From Streptococcus vicugnae (lineage in GTDB: Bacteria; Bacillota; Bacilli; Lactobacillales; Streptococcaceae): a stretch of 64,000 nt of DNA. Below, piece after piece: positions 56,569 through 64,000 of the stretch; position 1 is the stretch's first letter, and each line of letters begins with the position of its first letter. The notes below the pieces were generated by a model. That model worked only from the letters and a program-made list of their open reading frames with translations. It had not been told where the DNA came from and made no database searches. The stretch lies in contig NZ_JAEMHW010000001.1 in the NCBI RefSeq assembly GCF_016461705.1, positions 248,001 to 312,000 on the forward strand, written 5' to 3'. The translations under genes and the position numbers were made by a program.

Positions 56569-58461
56569 TTAATAAATATTGAAAGTGACTTTTCCAGGAA
56601 TTTTATTAGCTTTACAATTAGAAATAATGTTATTTCTAGTATTGTTAACAGCATTGCAGATAGATGATTGACTAGATGATGATGGTGTACTTACTGAACG
56701 ACCAGCAGGTAATTTATCACCACTCTTACCAGAAAATCCTTGAACAGCTGTCCAACCTTTGATTGACAATGGTTGAATGTAATAGTTATAACCATTATCA
56801 AATGCCACACAGTGATCAAAATAACCTGTGACAGAACTATTATTGTTATCAAATCCTTTTTTAGCCTCATCAAAAGCAAGACAATATGATAACTTACGTG
56901 TGACACTTGATTTTGAATTTACCGAACCAAGCTTGAAGCCATTCGGATTACCATCAAAAGAATTTCCTGTCCATGCTGAAAGACTAATCGTACCAGCATC
57001 TGTTTTTATGAAATTACCCGAAGGTAAAGCAAATTTACCATTAGCAAAATTGGAAGTAAATGAGGCATCTTGAGCTTTAATTAATTGCACTAAATGAAGA
57101 TTTTCATCCAGAGCATTTTTATGATCAAAATCATATTTCCCAGTAAAGACATCGGGATTACCATTGTTCCAAACGGCACAATTTGTGTAAGTAATATCAG
57201 GTGTAACATCCCCTGCTTTATCAAAAGAATCCCATCCATCATCAGAATTATCCCAAGCATAACAGTAAGTAAAAGTATTACCACTACCTGCACCTAATTT
57301 TGGAGCAAAACCATCAGCATTACCACCACGAGTATAAACATCACAATTACGATAGCTATAAACTGCCTCAATTGTGTTTTGATAAGCCCCTGCAGTCACC
57401 TGCAAGCCTGCATCATTATTGTATCTAACAATACAGTTAGAAATCCTGTTATTGCCTGCAGTTTTACCTTTAATTTGAATGCCGTTGTCAGGTGCGTGTT
57501 CGATAATCACATTTTGAACTGTGTAATTAGAACCCGAAATACGAACACCTACAGCAGCATCTGACGATGCTTTTCCTACATATTTAGCCATAAAGTCTGA
57601 AAAATCAAGCTCCGGATAAGACCCATCCGCATTTTGCACACCAATTATTTGGACATTAGCATTTGTTTTTGAAAGGGCAATTTGACCATCACAAGCAATT
57701 TTTGTCCCTTTCACATAAATCTTACCTCCACCAGCTTTTTCCGCCTTTGAAATAGCAGAGCGAAGGTCATTATAAGTTGATACTGTCACTGCGTTAGAAG
57801 CTGCTAATGAAGAGGAGATTAAGCTTTCATCAGAGCTTTCTGTATTTGACAGATCAACTTCAGTAGTATCACTTGAACTACTGATTTTCTCAGTTTCTTG
57901 ACTCTCAGTAACTTCATCATTGCTTGCAGATTCAACCTGGATACTAAATAAATCAAGGCTATTACCTTTAGCATATAAATAGAGCTCACAAGCTTCACCA
58001 GAGTAAACATAGCTTTCCTCGCTTACTGCTGTGCCCGCAGTCATAGTGGTTAGTTCTTGACCTTGAGCATTAGCTAAAACAAGATGACTCACTTCAGTCT
58101 CTGAGTCACTTTTCAAAATGACTGTGATAACATCCTTATCAGATACTGAGAATTTAAGTGAACCATTTTCCTGATTACCCTCAGCATTTAATTGCAAAGC
58201 TGATGAATAATCTGTCCCTGAAAGATTTGCCGTTTCTGATTTAACAGCCATAGAAGACTCGTTAGCTGCTAAGATAGTCAAACCAGCAATTGTTTTTTCA
58301 GAAGTCATTTGGCCCAAATCTTTAAATTTTTGGTCACTAAAATTCCACGATAAGACAGAATCGGCTTTAACAATTACAGGTCCTAAATTGGACAATATAG
58401 CTGATAAAGCCAGCAATAAACTAAACACCAGAATTAACGGGTGTTGTTTTAAGTTTCGCAT
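56569..58461 (-). CDS. Secreted pectate lyase, polysaccharide lyase family 9
   Basis: 630 aa. Signal peptide to about VKA-DS (residue 34). An N-terminal region of ~170 residues is carbohydrate-binding-like. A Ser/Thr-rich linker follows (ETEKISSSSDTTEVDLSNTE). The parallel beta-helix lyase runs from ~225 on. The PL9 calcium and catalytic region is seen in GGNADGFAPKLGAG (~377-390) and DDGWDSFDKAG (~407-417), matching the Asp ligands of Pel9A. No LPXTG or anchor, so it is released. It should cut polygalacturonate, a plant-fibre trait of the S. bovis group. Two cre-like sites precede it. Confidence 0.9.
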   Translation of the reverse strand: MRNLKQHPLILVFSLLLALSAILSNLGPVIVKADSVLSWNFSDQKFKDLGQMTSEKTIAGLTILAANESSMAVKSETANLSGTDYSSALQLNAEGNQENGSLKFSVSDKDVITVILKSDSETEVSHLVLANAQGQELTTMTAGTAVSEESYVYSGEACELYLYAKGNSLDLFSIQVESASNDEVTESQETEKISSSSDTTEVDLSNTESSDESLISSSLAASNAVTVSTYNDLRSAISKAEKAGGGKIYVKGTKIACDGQIALSKTNANVQIIGVQNADGSYPELDFSDFMAKYVGKASSDAAVGVRISGSNYTVQNVIIEHAPDNGIQIKGKTAGNNRISNCIVRYNNDAGLQVTAGAYQNTIEAVYSYRNCDVYTRGGNADGFAPKLGAGSGNTFTYCYAWDNSDDGWDSFDKAGDVTPDITYTNCAVWNNGNPDVFTGKYDFDHKNALDENLHLVQLIKAQDASFTSNFANGKFALPSGNFIKTDAGTISLSAWTGNSFDGNPNGFKLGSVNSKSSVTRKLSYCLAFDEAKKGFDNNNSSVTGYFDHCVAFDNGYNYYIQPLSIKGWTAVQGFSGKSGDKLPAGRSVSTPSSSSQSSICNAVNNTRNNIISNCKANKIPGKVTFNIY

Positions 58462-58479
58462 TCTTTAACTCCCCCTTTT

Positions 58480-58493
58480 TGCGAACGCTTTCT
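58480..58493. promoter_or_regulatory. cre-like site 1 before the pectate lyase gene
   Basis: TGCGAACGCTTTCT, close to the cre consensus TGWAANCGNTNWCA, lies 18 bp before the ATG. Confidence 0.4.
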
Positions 58494-58537
58494 ATATTTT
58501 ATCACCTTATCCTTGACTTCCCCTTTTTTTGCAAATA

Positions 58538-58551
58538 TGGAAACGCTTTTA
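58538..58551. promoter_or_regulatory. cre-like site 2 before the pectate lyase gene
   Basis: TGGAAACGCTTTTA, a near match to cre, is 58 bp from site 1. Paired sites are usual for strong CcpA repression of plant-polymer genes. Confidence 0.45.
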
Positions 58552-58562
58552 TTTTTAGATAC

Positions 58563-58590
58563 AAAAGAAGCCCCTAAACGGGACTTCTTT
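58563..58590 (-). terminator. thrS terminator
   Basis: AAAGAAG-C-CCC pairs with GGG-A-CTTCTTT. On the minus strand T-rich DNA follows. Confidence 0.7.
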
Positions 58591-58615
58591 ACCGAATTTA
58601 TTAGAAGCAAAAGAA

Positions 58616-60562
58616 TTATTCAGCATCTGGACGTGATTTACGAGCGATATCAGCTAGGATATTTTCAACAAACTCATCAATTGATTCAGTGTGAGTTTGT
58701 TTGCTACCGTAGCGACGAACGTTAACAGTCTTATCAGCCATTTCTTTATCACCAACGATCAATTGGTAAGGAATTTTCTTAGTTTGGCTTTGACGAATCT
58801 TAAGTTGCATTTTTTCGTTACGTTCATCAACGTCAACACGAACACCTTTATCACGAAGAACTTTAGCTACTTCCCAAGCGTAGTCAACGTGAGCTTCGTT
58901 AGAAACTGGAATTACAGTTACTTGGTGAGGAGCAAGCCATGTTGGGAATGCACCTTTGTAGTTTTCAATCAAGATAGCTGTAAAGCGTTCCATTGTTGAG
59001 ATAACACCACGGTGAATCATAACTGGACGGTGTTCTTCACCATCAGCACCAATGTATGTCAAACCAAAACGTTCTGGAAGAAGGAAGTCAAGTTGGATTG
59101 TTGACAATGTTTCTTCATTACCAAGAGCTGTTTTCACTTGGATATCAAGTTTAGGACCGTAGAAGGCTGCTTCACCTTCTGCTTCAAAGTATTCAACACC
59201 CATTTCATCCAAGGCAGCTTTCAACATTGATTGTGCATTTTCCCACATTTCATCGTCATCATAGTATTTGTGAGTATCTTTAGGGTCACGCAATGATAGA
59301 CGGAAACGGTAGTCAGTCAAGTTGAAATCTTCGTAAACATCGATAATCAATTGAAGAGCTTTTTGGAATTCTTCTTGGATTTGTTCAGGAGTTACGAACA
59401 AGTGACCATCATTAAGTGACATTTCACGAACACGTTGAAGACCTGACAAAGCACCAGATTTTTCGTAACGGTGCATCATACCGATTTCAGCGATACGGAT
59501 TGGCAATTCACGGTATGAGTGCACGTGGTGTTTGTAAACTTGAATGTGGTGTGGACAGTTCATTGGACGAAGAACGAATTCTTCACCATCACCCATGTCC
59601 ATTGTTGGGAACATGTCTTCACGGTAGTGATCCCAGTGACCTGAAGTTTTGTAAAGATCAACTGAAGCCAATGGTGGAGTGTAAACGTGAAGGTATCCTG
59701 ATTCAACTTCTTTATCAACGATGTAACGTTCCAAAGTACGACGGATTGTAGCACCATCTGGCAACCAGAATGGAAGACCTTGACCAACTTCTTGAGAAAT
59801 CATAAACAAATCAAGTTCTTTACCAAGTTTACGGTGATCACGTTCTTTAGCTTCTTGACGTTGTTTAAGGTAAGCTTTAAGGTCTTTTTTATCGAACCAA
59901 GCAGTACCGTAAACACGTTGCATCATAGCGTTATCGCTATTTCCGCGCCAGTAAGCACCAGCTACGTTCAATAGGTGGAAGACTTGGATACGACCAGTTG
60001 AAGGTACGTGTGGGCCACGGCAAAGGTCAGTAAATTCACCTTGAGTATAAACAGTAAGTCCGCCTTCATCTTCACCATGTTCTTCGATCAATTCAAGTTT
60101 GTAAGGATCATTTTTGAACAATTCACGCGCTTCATCGATAGAAATTTCTTTACGAACGCATGGAAGGTTTTCCTTAACGATTTTTTTCATTTCTTCTTCG
60201 ATACGAGGAAGGTCTTCATCAGTGATTTGACCTGATGTGTTATCAGTATCGTAGTAGAAACCATTCTCGATAGCAGGACCTACACCAAGGCAAAGATCTG
60301 GGAAAAGACGTTTTGCGGCTTGAGCAAATAGGTGAGCTGCTGAGTGACGTAAGATATCTAGAGCATCTTCGTGATCAGGTGTTACGACTTCAATGCTACC
60401 ATCTTCAGTGATTGCACGAGTGGTATCAATCAATTCTCCGTTAAATTTACCAGCCAAAGCTTTTTTAGCTAGTGAATTACTAATACTTTGAGCAATTTCA
60501 AAAGTTGTTACTCCAGATTCAAATTCGCGCACAGCGCCATCTGGAAAAGTAATTTTAACCAT
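58616..60562 (-). CDS. thrS: Threonyl-tRNA synthetase
   Basis: Charges tRNA(Thr). 648 aa. TGS domain at the N-terminus ([22 protein letters not shown]), the editing domain with [15 protein letters not shown], and the class II core with zinc Cys/His in [35 protein letters not shown] is motif 2. The C-terminal anticodon domain begins about [15 protein letters not shown]. The ORF is open further upstream, but ATG 60562 after AAAGGAG fixes the start. A T-box leader precedes it. Confidence 0.97.
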   Translation of the reverse strand: MVKITFPDGAVREFESGVTTFEIAQSISNSLAKKALAGKFNGELIDTTRAITEDGSIEVVTPDHEDALDILRHSAAHLFAQAAKRLFPDLCLGVGPAIENGFYYDTDNTSGQITDEDLPRIEEEMKKIVKENLPCVRKEISIDEARELFKNDPYKLELIEEHGEDEGGLTVYTQGEFTDLCRGPHVPSTGRIQVFHLLNVAGAYWRGNSDNAMMQRVYGTAWFDKKDLKAYLKQRQEAKERDHRKLGKELDLFMISQEVGQGLPFWLPDGATIRRTLERYIVDKEVESGYLHVYTPPLASVDLYKTSGHWDHYREDMFPTMDMGDGEEFVLRPMNCPHHIQVYKHHVHSYRELPIRIAEIGMMHRYEKSGALSGLQRVREMSLNDGHLFVTPEQIQEEFQKALQLIIDVYEDFNLTDYRFRLSLRDPKDTHKYYDDDEMWENAQSMLKAALDEMGVEYFEAEGEAAFYGPKLDIQVKTALGNEETLSTIQLDFLLPERFGLTYIGADGEEHRPVMIHRGVISTMERFTAILIENYKGAFPTWLAPHQVTVIPVSNEAHVDYAWEVAKVLRDKGVRVDVDERNEKMQLKIRQSQTKKIPYQLIVGDKEMADKTVNVRRYGSKQTHTESIDEFVENILADIARKSRPDAE

Positions 60563-60599
60563 ACTATTCTCCTTTAAAAGATTAACATTGTTGAACATT

Positions 60600-60875
60600 C
60601 CTTTTTGGGAACCAGGTAAAAGGAATGTGATGAGTTTACAAGAATTTTTTCCCGAGATAAAAGAAAAACGACATCCCAAAAGGACGTCGTAACGTGGTTC
60701 CACCTTCATTTATCTACGACAAAAAAGAGTCGTAAACCTCAAATCAGCTATATCGTAGCTACCGTTTTATGTTTGCATAAAAAGCAAAGGAAGTAGTATT
60801 GAATCAGCCAATCTTGCGCCCTTCTCACCAACCGGCACTCGCTCTAAAGATTGAACCCTGTTCAACTTGTCTTCG
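60600..60875 (-). ncRNA. T-box riboswitch, leader of thrS
   Basis: The minus strand has the T-box AGGTGGAACCACG (core GGTGGAACC near 60693-60705). Downstream is a terminator ACGACGTCC/GGATGTCGT followed by TTTTTCTTTT (about 60659-60690). Upstream is a ~170-nt region that can form stem I. ACUACU (60792-60797) is a possible Thr specifier. Uncharged tRNA(Thr) should stabilise the antiterminator and permit thrS expression. An extended -10 (TGTTATAAT; TATAAT at 60882-60887) sets the start near 60875. Confidence 0.88.
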
Positions 60876-60881
60876 ATAGTT

Positions 60882-60887
60882 ATTATA
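60882..60887 (-). promoter_or_regulatory. thrS -10
   Basis: Extended -10 TGTTATAAT, 7 nt upstream of the T-box leader start. Confidence 0.55.
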
Positions 60888-60913
60888 ACACGAATTTTTT
60901 ATTTTTCAAGAAT

Positions 60914-62248
60914 TTAATCAAGGAAATCTCGAATCGAATTAATCAAGCGTTTTGGAGCCTTAAAAACTTTCGCAGATGTCTTAACCGTTGCTTTAGCTGC
61001 TTCTGCTGGTAATTTAATGGCAGAATGCGCTAATTTAACAGAAGTTTTCTCTTTTTGGCCACGAACTGTCAATGAAAATTTTTCTTTTTTCTTGTTCTTA
61101 GCAGAAATCAAAACATCCAAATAAAACGCATAAACTGATTTACCAAAATGTTCAGCAGAGATGGCATACATTTTAGCTTGATAAGCTTTATCATCCAAAG
61201 CTGGTGTATTTTTAATGGCATCTAAGATAGCATTTGCCAAATCTTCTTCCTGGTAAAAGAGAGTTCCAAACATCTTTTGATCAATGATATCATCCAAGTA
61301 AGGATTTCCGTGCGCAATAACTGGCGTTCCACTAGCAAGACTTTCCGTATAAGTCAAACCTTGTGTTTCACTGGTTGAAGCTGAGATGAAGAAATCAGCT
61401 GCTTTGTAATAAATAGCTGTTTCATCATGTGGCACCATACCAGTAAAAATCACATTGTCTTCAATATCAAGTTCTTGAACCATTTCTTTCAAGTCTGACA
61501 AAAATGGTCCGTCACCAACAATCACTAGTTTTACACGGTCATTTTGAGCTAAAACATCTGGAAATTGTTGAACAATTGCTTGAATATTTTTTTCGTAAGA
61601 AATACGTGACAAGCTAAGCAGCATTGTTTCATCTTCTGCAATGCCAAGTTGCGTACGAAGATTATTGGCATCTTCCTTGGTGATATCCTTACGTTCGTAT
61701 TCTTCCACACGAATACCTGTTGGGATTACGCGTTTTGGAATTTTAATATCATATCCATCAAGAAGATTTAGAACAATACGAGACGGGCAAATAACACCAT
61801 CCAAATCATTCATATAGCCACGCATGACGTATTTGACCATACCTGGTTTGATGATTTTTCCTTTAGCAATATACCCTACATAGTCTTCATATTGTGTGTG
61901 ATAAGTGTGGACTACTGGGATACGAAGAGCTGCAGCAATCATTTTTCCAAGCATTCCAACACTAAATTCCGTTTGGGTATGAATAATATCTAGTTTATAT
62001 TGTTTGGCAATTTTATAAGACGAAATCAATCCACGATAAACAATGCGGCGATCTGTAAATGAAATAAAAGGCACACTAGGAAGTCGGATAATCGTTGGAT
62101 CTTCATAGCGTTTCACCGCTTTATCTGTGGTTGTAAAAATATAGACCTCGTGTCCTTCTTTTTCCAACTCTTCCTTGAGGGTACAAATACTCGTTGCTAC
62201 CCCAGAAACTTGAGGAAAATATGTGTCCGTAAAAAGACCAATTCTCAT
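60914..62248 (-). CDS. GT4 glycosyltransferase, probable 1,2-diacylglycerol 3-glucosyltransferase
   Basis: 444 aa, GT-B fold. N-terminal MRIGLFTDTYFPQVSGVATSICTLKEELEKEGHEV, C-terminal donor site with DFFISASTSETQGLTYTESLASGTPVIAH and the EX7E motif. It resembles streptococcal enzymes that make monoglucosyl-diacylglycerol (the pneumococcal pair SP_1075/SP_1076). The C-terminal ~70 residues are basic and can be an amphipathic membrane-binding tail. It follows the partner glycosyltransferase by 1 nt; both form an operon. The lipid serves as membrane component and lipoteichoic acid anchor. Confidence 0.85.
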   Translation of the reverse strand: MRIGLFTDTYFPQVSGVATSICTLKEELEKEGHEVYIFTTTDKAVKRYEDPTIIRLPSVPFISFTDRRIVYRGLISSYKIAKQYKLDIIHTQTEFSVGMLGKMIAAALRIPVVHTYHTQYEDYVGYIAKGKIIKPGMVKYVMRGYMNDLDGVICPSRIVLNLLDGYDIKIPKRVIPTGIRVEEYERKDITKEDANNLRTQLGIAEDETMLLSLSRISYEKNIQAIVQQFPDVLAQNDRVKLVIVGDGPFLSDLKEMVQELDIEDNVIFTGMVPHDETAIYYKAADFFISASTSETQGLTYTESLASGTPVIAHGNPYLDDIIDQKMFGTLFYQEEDLANAILDAIKNTPALDDKAYQAKMYAISAEHFGKSVYAFYLDVLISAKNKKKEKFSLTVRGQKEKTSVKLAHSAIKLPAEAAKATVKTSAKVFKAPKRLINSIRDFLD

Positions 62249-62249
62249 T

Positions 62250-63248
62250 TTACAACTCCATTACTTTGTGATAAACATCAATTAATTCATGAGCAACTTT
62301 ATCAATGCTACGACTTTGAGCAATATGATAACCTGCCTCTTGTTTTTCGCTATTTCCTGATAAAACCTTGCGAAGGGCTTTAACAAAACCAGGAACATCT
62401 TGTGCTAACTCCGCACAGCTACTGTCAACCCAGCCGTGATAAACAGGAATATCTCGCAAAACCACATGTTGGTGACTAGCAAGTGCTTCAAGAACGACAA
62501 TTCCTTCTGTTTCCTCACGACTCGGGAAGAAGAATGCATCTGCCCCACTCATAGCACCTTCAAAAACATCCCCTTTAATGTAACCAGCAAAAATCACATT
62601 GTCGGGATGCTTACGTGTCACAATGCTTCGTACTTTATGAGGAATAACCCATTTATTAGTCTCACCGAACCAAATAAAACGCACATCAGGCATTTGCTCT
62701 GCTACTTTAACAAAGTCATCAATACCTTTTCGCATGAAATAAAGCCCTGCACAAATCACAACTTTTTCATCCGATTTAATTCCAAAATGACGTCTAAAGG
62801 CTTCTTCTTTTTCCGGTTTTGGAACATATCGTGACAAATCAATTCCATTTGAAACGGCATAAATCGGTTTTTCAACCCCATAGCCACTAATCAATGATTT
62901 TGAGTATTCAGTCGGTGTAATAATAGCATCCGCATTATTATAAAAATGACAAAGATACCATCTAAAAATTGGTGATACTAAATTAGAGCCGATAAAAGAG
63001 TCGCGAAAATCTTCCTCGGTAGAATGACCATGCATCAACACTTTTTTACCCGCTTTTTTGGATTTTTTCAATAATTTCCAACTCTTAAAACCATAAGTAT
63101 TGATATGAACCAAATCATAGTCATCGTTTGGATTTGTTGTATAATCTTGGCCAACCATGCTAAGAGCACGCTCTTGGTGCTTGATGGCGCGGCCAATTCC
63201 TGATTTTCTTAAATAATTTTCGGCTTCCAAATACAGTAAAACTTTCAT
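62250..63248 (-). CDS. GT4 glycosyltransferase, second lipid-sugar transferase (CpoA-like)
   Basis: 332 aa, GT-B fold. Motifs: KVLMHGHSTEEDFRDSF in the acceptor half and FFFPSREETEGIVVLEALAS in the donor half. In pneumococcus the paired CpoA adds a second hexose to glucosyl-diacylglycerol; size and context fit. Stop and the next start are 1 nt apart, so it is coupled with the first enzyme. Sugar identity is inference. Confidence 0.82.
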   Translation of the reverse strand: MKVLLYLEAENYLRKSGIGRAIKHQERALSMVGQDYTTNPNDDYDLVHINTYGFKSWKLLKKSKKAGKKVLMHGHSTEEDFRDSFIGSNLVSPIFRWYLCHFYNNADAIITPTEYSKSLISGYGVEKPIYAVSNGIDLSRYVPKPEKEEAFRRHFGIKSDEKVVICAGLYFMRKGIDDFVKVAEQMPDVRFIWFGETNKWVIPHKVRSIVTRKHPDNVIFAGYIKGDVFEGAMSGADAFFFPSREETEGIVVLEALASHQHVVLRDIPVYHGWVDSSCAELAQDVPGFVKALRKVLSGNSEKQEAGYHIAQSRSIDKVAHELIDVYHKVMEL

Positions 63249-63295
63249 AATTTCTATTATAGCTTATTTTGTAATTTTTTTCACTAAGACTAAAA

Positions 63296-63319
63296 AAAAT
63301 CAGCCCCAAGGCTGATTTT
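63296..63319. terminator. Terminator between ccpA and the glycosyltransferase operon
   Basis: AAAATCAGCC pairs perfectly with GGCTGATTTT around CCAA. It ends ccpA transcription (minus strand). Confidence 0.85.
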
Positions 63320-63340
63320 CTGATACTATCCTGTTTTGGA

Positions 63341-64000
63341 TTATTGACGTGTTGTTCCACGCAATTTAAGACCATGATTAAGAATGATTTCTTTTTCTTC
63401 AAGCTCTTCTTTGTTCATGATTTTTGTCAACATACGCATGCTGACAGCTCCAAGGTCATAAACTGGTTGACTGATTGAGCTAAGATTTGGTCGTGTGTAT
63501 GATGTAATTGGTGAATCATTACTTGTAATGATTTCAAAGTCTTCAGGAACTTTTTTTCCTGCTGCAAACAAACCGTTCAAAAGACCTGCAGCCAATTCAT
63601 CTTCAGCTACATAAGCAGCTGTAGCACCAGAATTCATGACACGTTGAGCCAATTCGTAACCATCTTTGTAGTTGTAGTTGGCTTCAAAAACAAGTCCTTC
63701 TTTGAATGAAAGATTGTTCTTTCCAAGTCCTTCTTTGTAACCTGCAAGACGAACTTTTCCGTTAATGTCATCAATAAGTGGTCCTGAAACAAAGGCAATA
63801 TCTTTGTTATTTTTAGCCAAAATATCAACAACATCAGCCACGGCAGCTTTGTAATCAATATTAACACTTGGAAGTTGGTGTTCTAAATCAACTGTTCCTG
63901 CTAGAACCACTGGTGTGCGTGAGCGAGAGAACTCTGCACGAATTTTTTCAGTTAAATGGTGTCCCATGAAGATAATACCATCCACTTGTTTTGCAAATAA
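63341..64000 (-). CDS. ccpA: Catabolite control protein A, C-terminal part (cut by window edge)
   Basis: 220 codons of a LacI/GalR-type regulator; the HTH end lies beyond the window. It has the effector-binding core (VDGIIFMGHHLTEKIR, FVSGPLIDDINGKVRLAGY, AAYVAEDELAAGLLNGL) and ends KLRGTTRQ, as streptococcal CcpA does. It is the master regulator of carbon catabolite repression, activated by P-Ser-HPr made by the HprK encoded in this window. It may bind the cre-like sites before the pectate lyase and ohyA. Confidence 0.9.
   Translation of the reverse strand, partial: LFAKQVDGIIFMGHHLTEKIRAEFSRSRTPVVLAGTVDLEHQLPSVNIDYKAAVADVVDILAKNNKDIAFVSGPLIDDINGKVRLAGYKEGLGKNNLSFKEGLVFEANYNYKDGYELAQRVMNSGATAAYVAEDELAAGLLNGLFAAGKKVPEDFEIITSNDSPITSYTRPNLSSISQPVYDLGAVSMRMLTKIMNKEELEEKEIILNHGLKLRGTTRQ

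Noticed and set aside
57094..57297. Plus-strand ORFs inside the pectate lyase gene
   Set aside because: Antisense shadows of the beta-helix coding region; no ribosome-binding sites or known motifs.

Overview
The window looks like chromosomal DNA of a low-GC streptococcus. The conserved Streptococcus blocks vicR-vicK-vicX, rnc-smc-HAD-HAD-ftsY, hprK-lgt-DUF948-YtxH and ftsW-ppc are all present. Together with an oleate hydratase and a secreted family 9 pectate lyase they suggest the S. bovis/S. equinus (S. gallolyticus-like) complex. The species is an inference from gene content, not from a search. I saw no rRNA, tRNA, insertion sequence, prophage or CRISPR array.

Layout. 1-5.9 kb: the 5' part of ftsW, ppc, then pepF with a glutathione peroxidase. 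6-8 kb: two membrane-anchored wall hydrolases (GH25 muramidase and an amidase), each with its -10 box only 6-7 nt before the start codon. 8-12 kb: Cys-tRNA(Pro) deacylase, a histidine phosphatase, a HAD phosphatase and lysS. 12-14.5 kb: an AT-rich accessory gene for a PHP/AAA-type ATPase broken by a one-base frameshift. 14.8-19.5 kb: a 14-TM drug exporter divergent from its TetR regulator, then a 12-TM transporter with a peptide-receptor-like HTH/TPR regulator. 19.5-24 kb: a HAD hydrolase, a YdbC ssDNA-binding protein and two U32 (TrhP-type) tRNA-modification genes. 24-30 kb: the hprK-lgt operon, PspC, SprT and tex. 30-32 kb: a small protein plus a UPF0718 permease and its TIGR03943 partner. 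32-44 kb: ftsY, two HADs, a lipoprotein, smc, rnc and vicXKR. 44-47 kb: a polar amino-acid ABC importer. 47-50.5 kb: a DedA/TVP38 protein, a PepSY protein and a two-component system. 50.7-56.5 kb: a P-type ATPase, a DUF3114-like gene, a TetR gene and the oleate hydratase. 56.5-64 kb: a pectate lyase, thrS with a T-box leader, two lipid glycosyltransferases and the 3' part of ccpA.

Links between genes. HprK and CcpA, the two ends of the Gram-positive catabolite-repression relay, are both here. So are cre-like sites before the pectate lyase (two) and the oleate hydratase (one). VicR is encoded here and a near-consensus VicR/WalR box lies just upstream of the -35 of the GH25 hydrolase. The second response regulator has a TGTGGCAA motif twice, exactly 11 bp apart, before the PepSY gene and once before its own operon.

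The least explained structures are: a foldable ~119-bp element bounded by inverted repeats between rnc and smc; a hairpin in the rnc leader; perfect palindromes at 24057-24077 and 17386-17399; four genes with promoters so close to ATG that their mRNAs should be leaderless; and the frameshifted PHP-ATPase.
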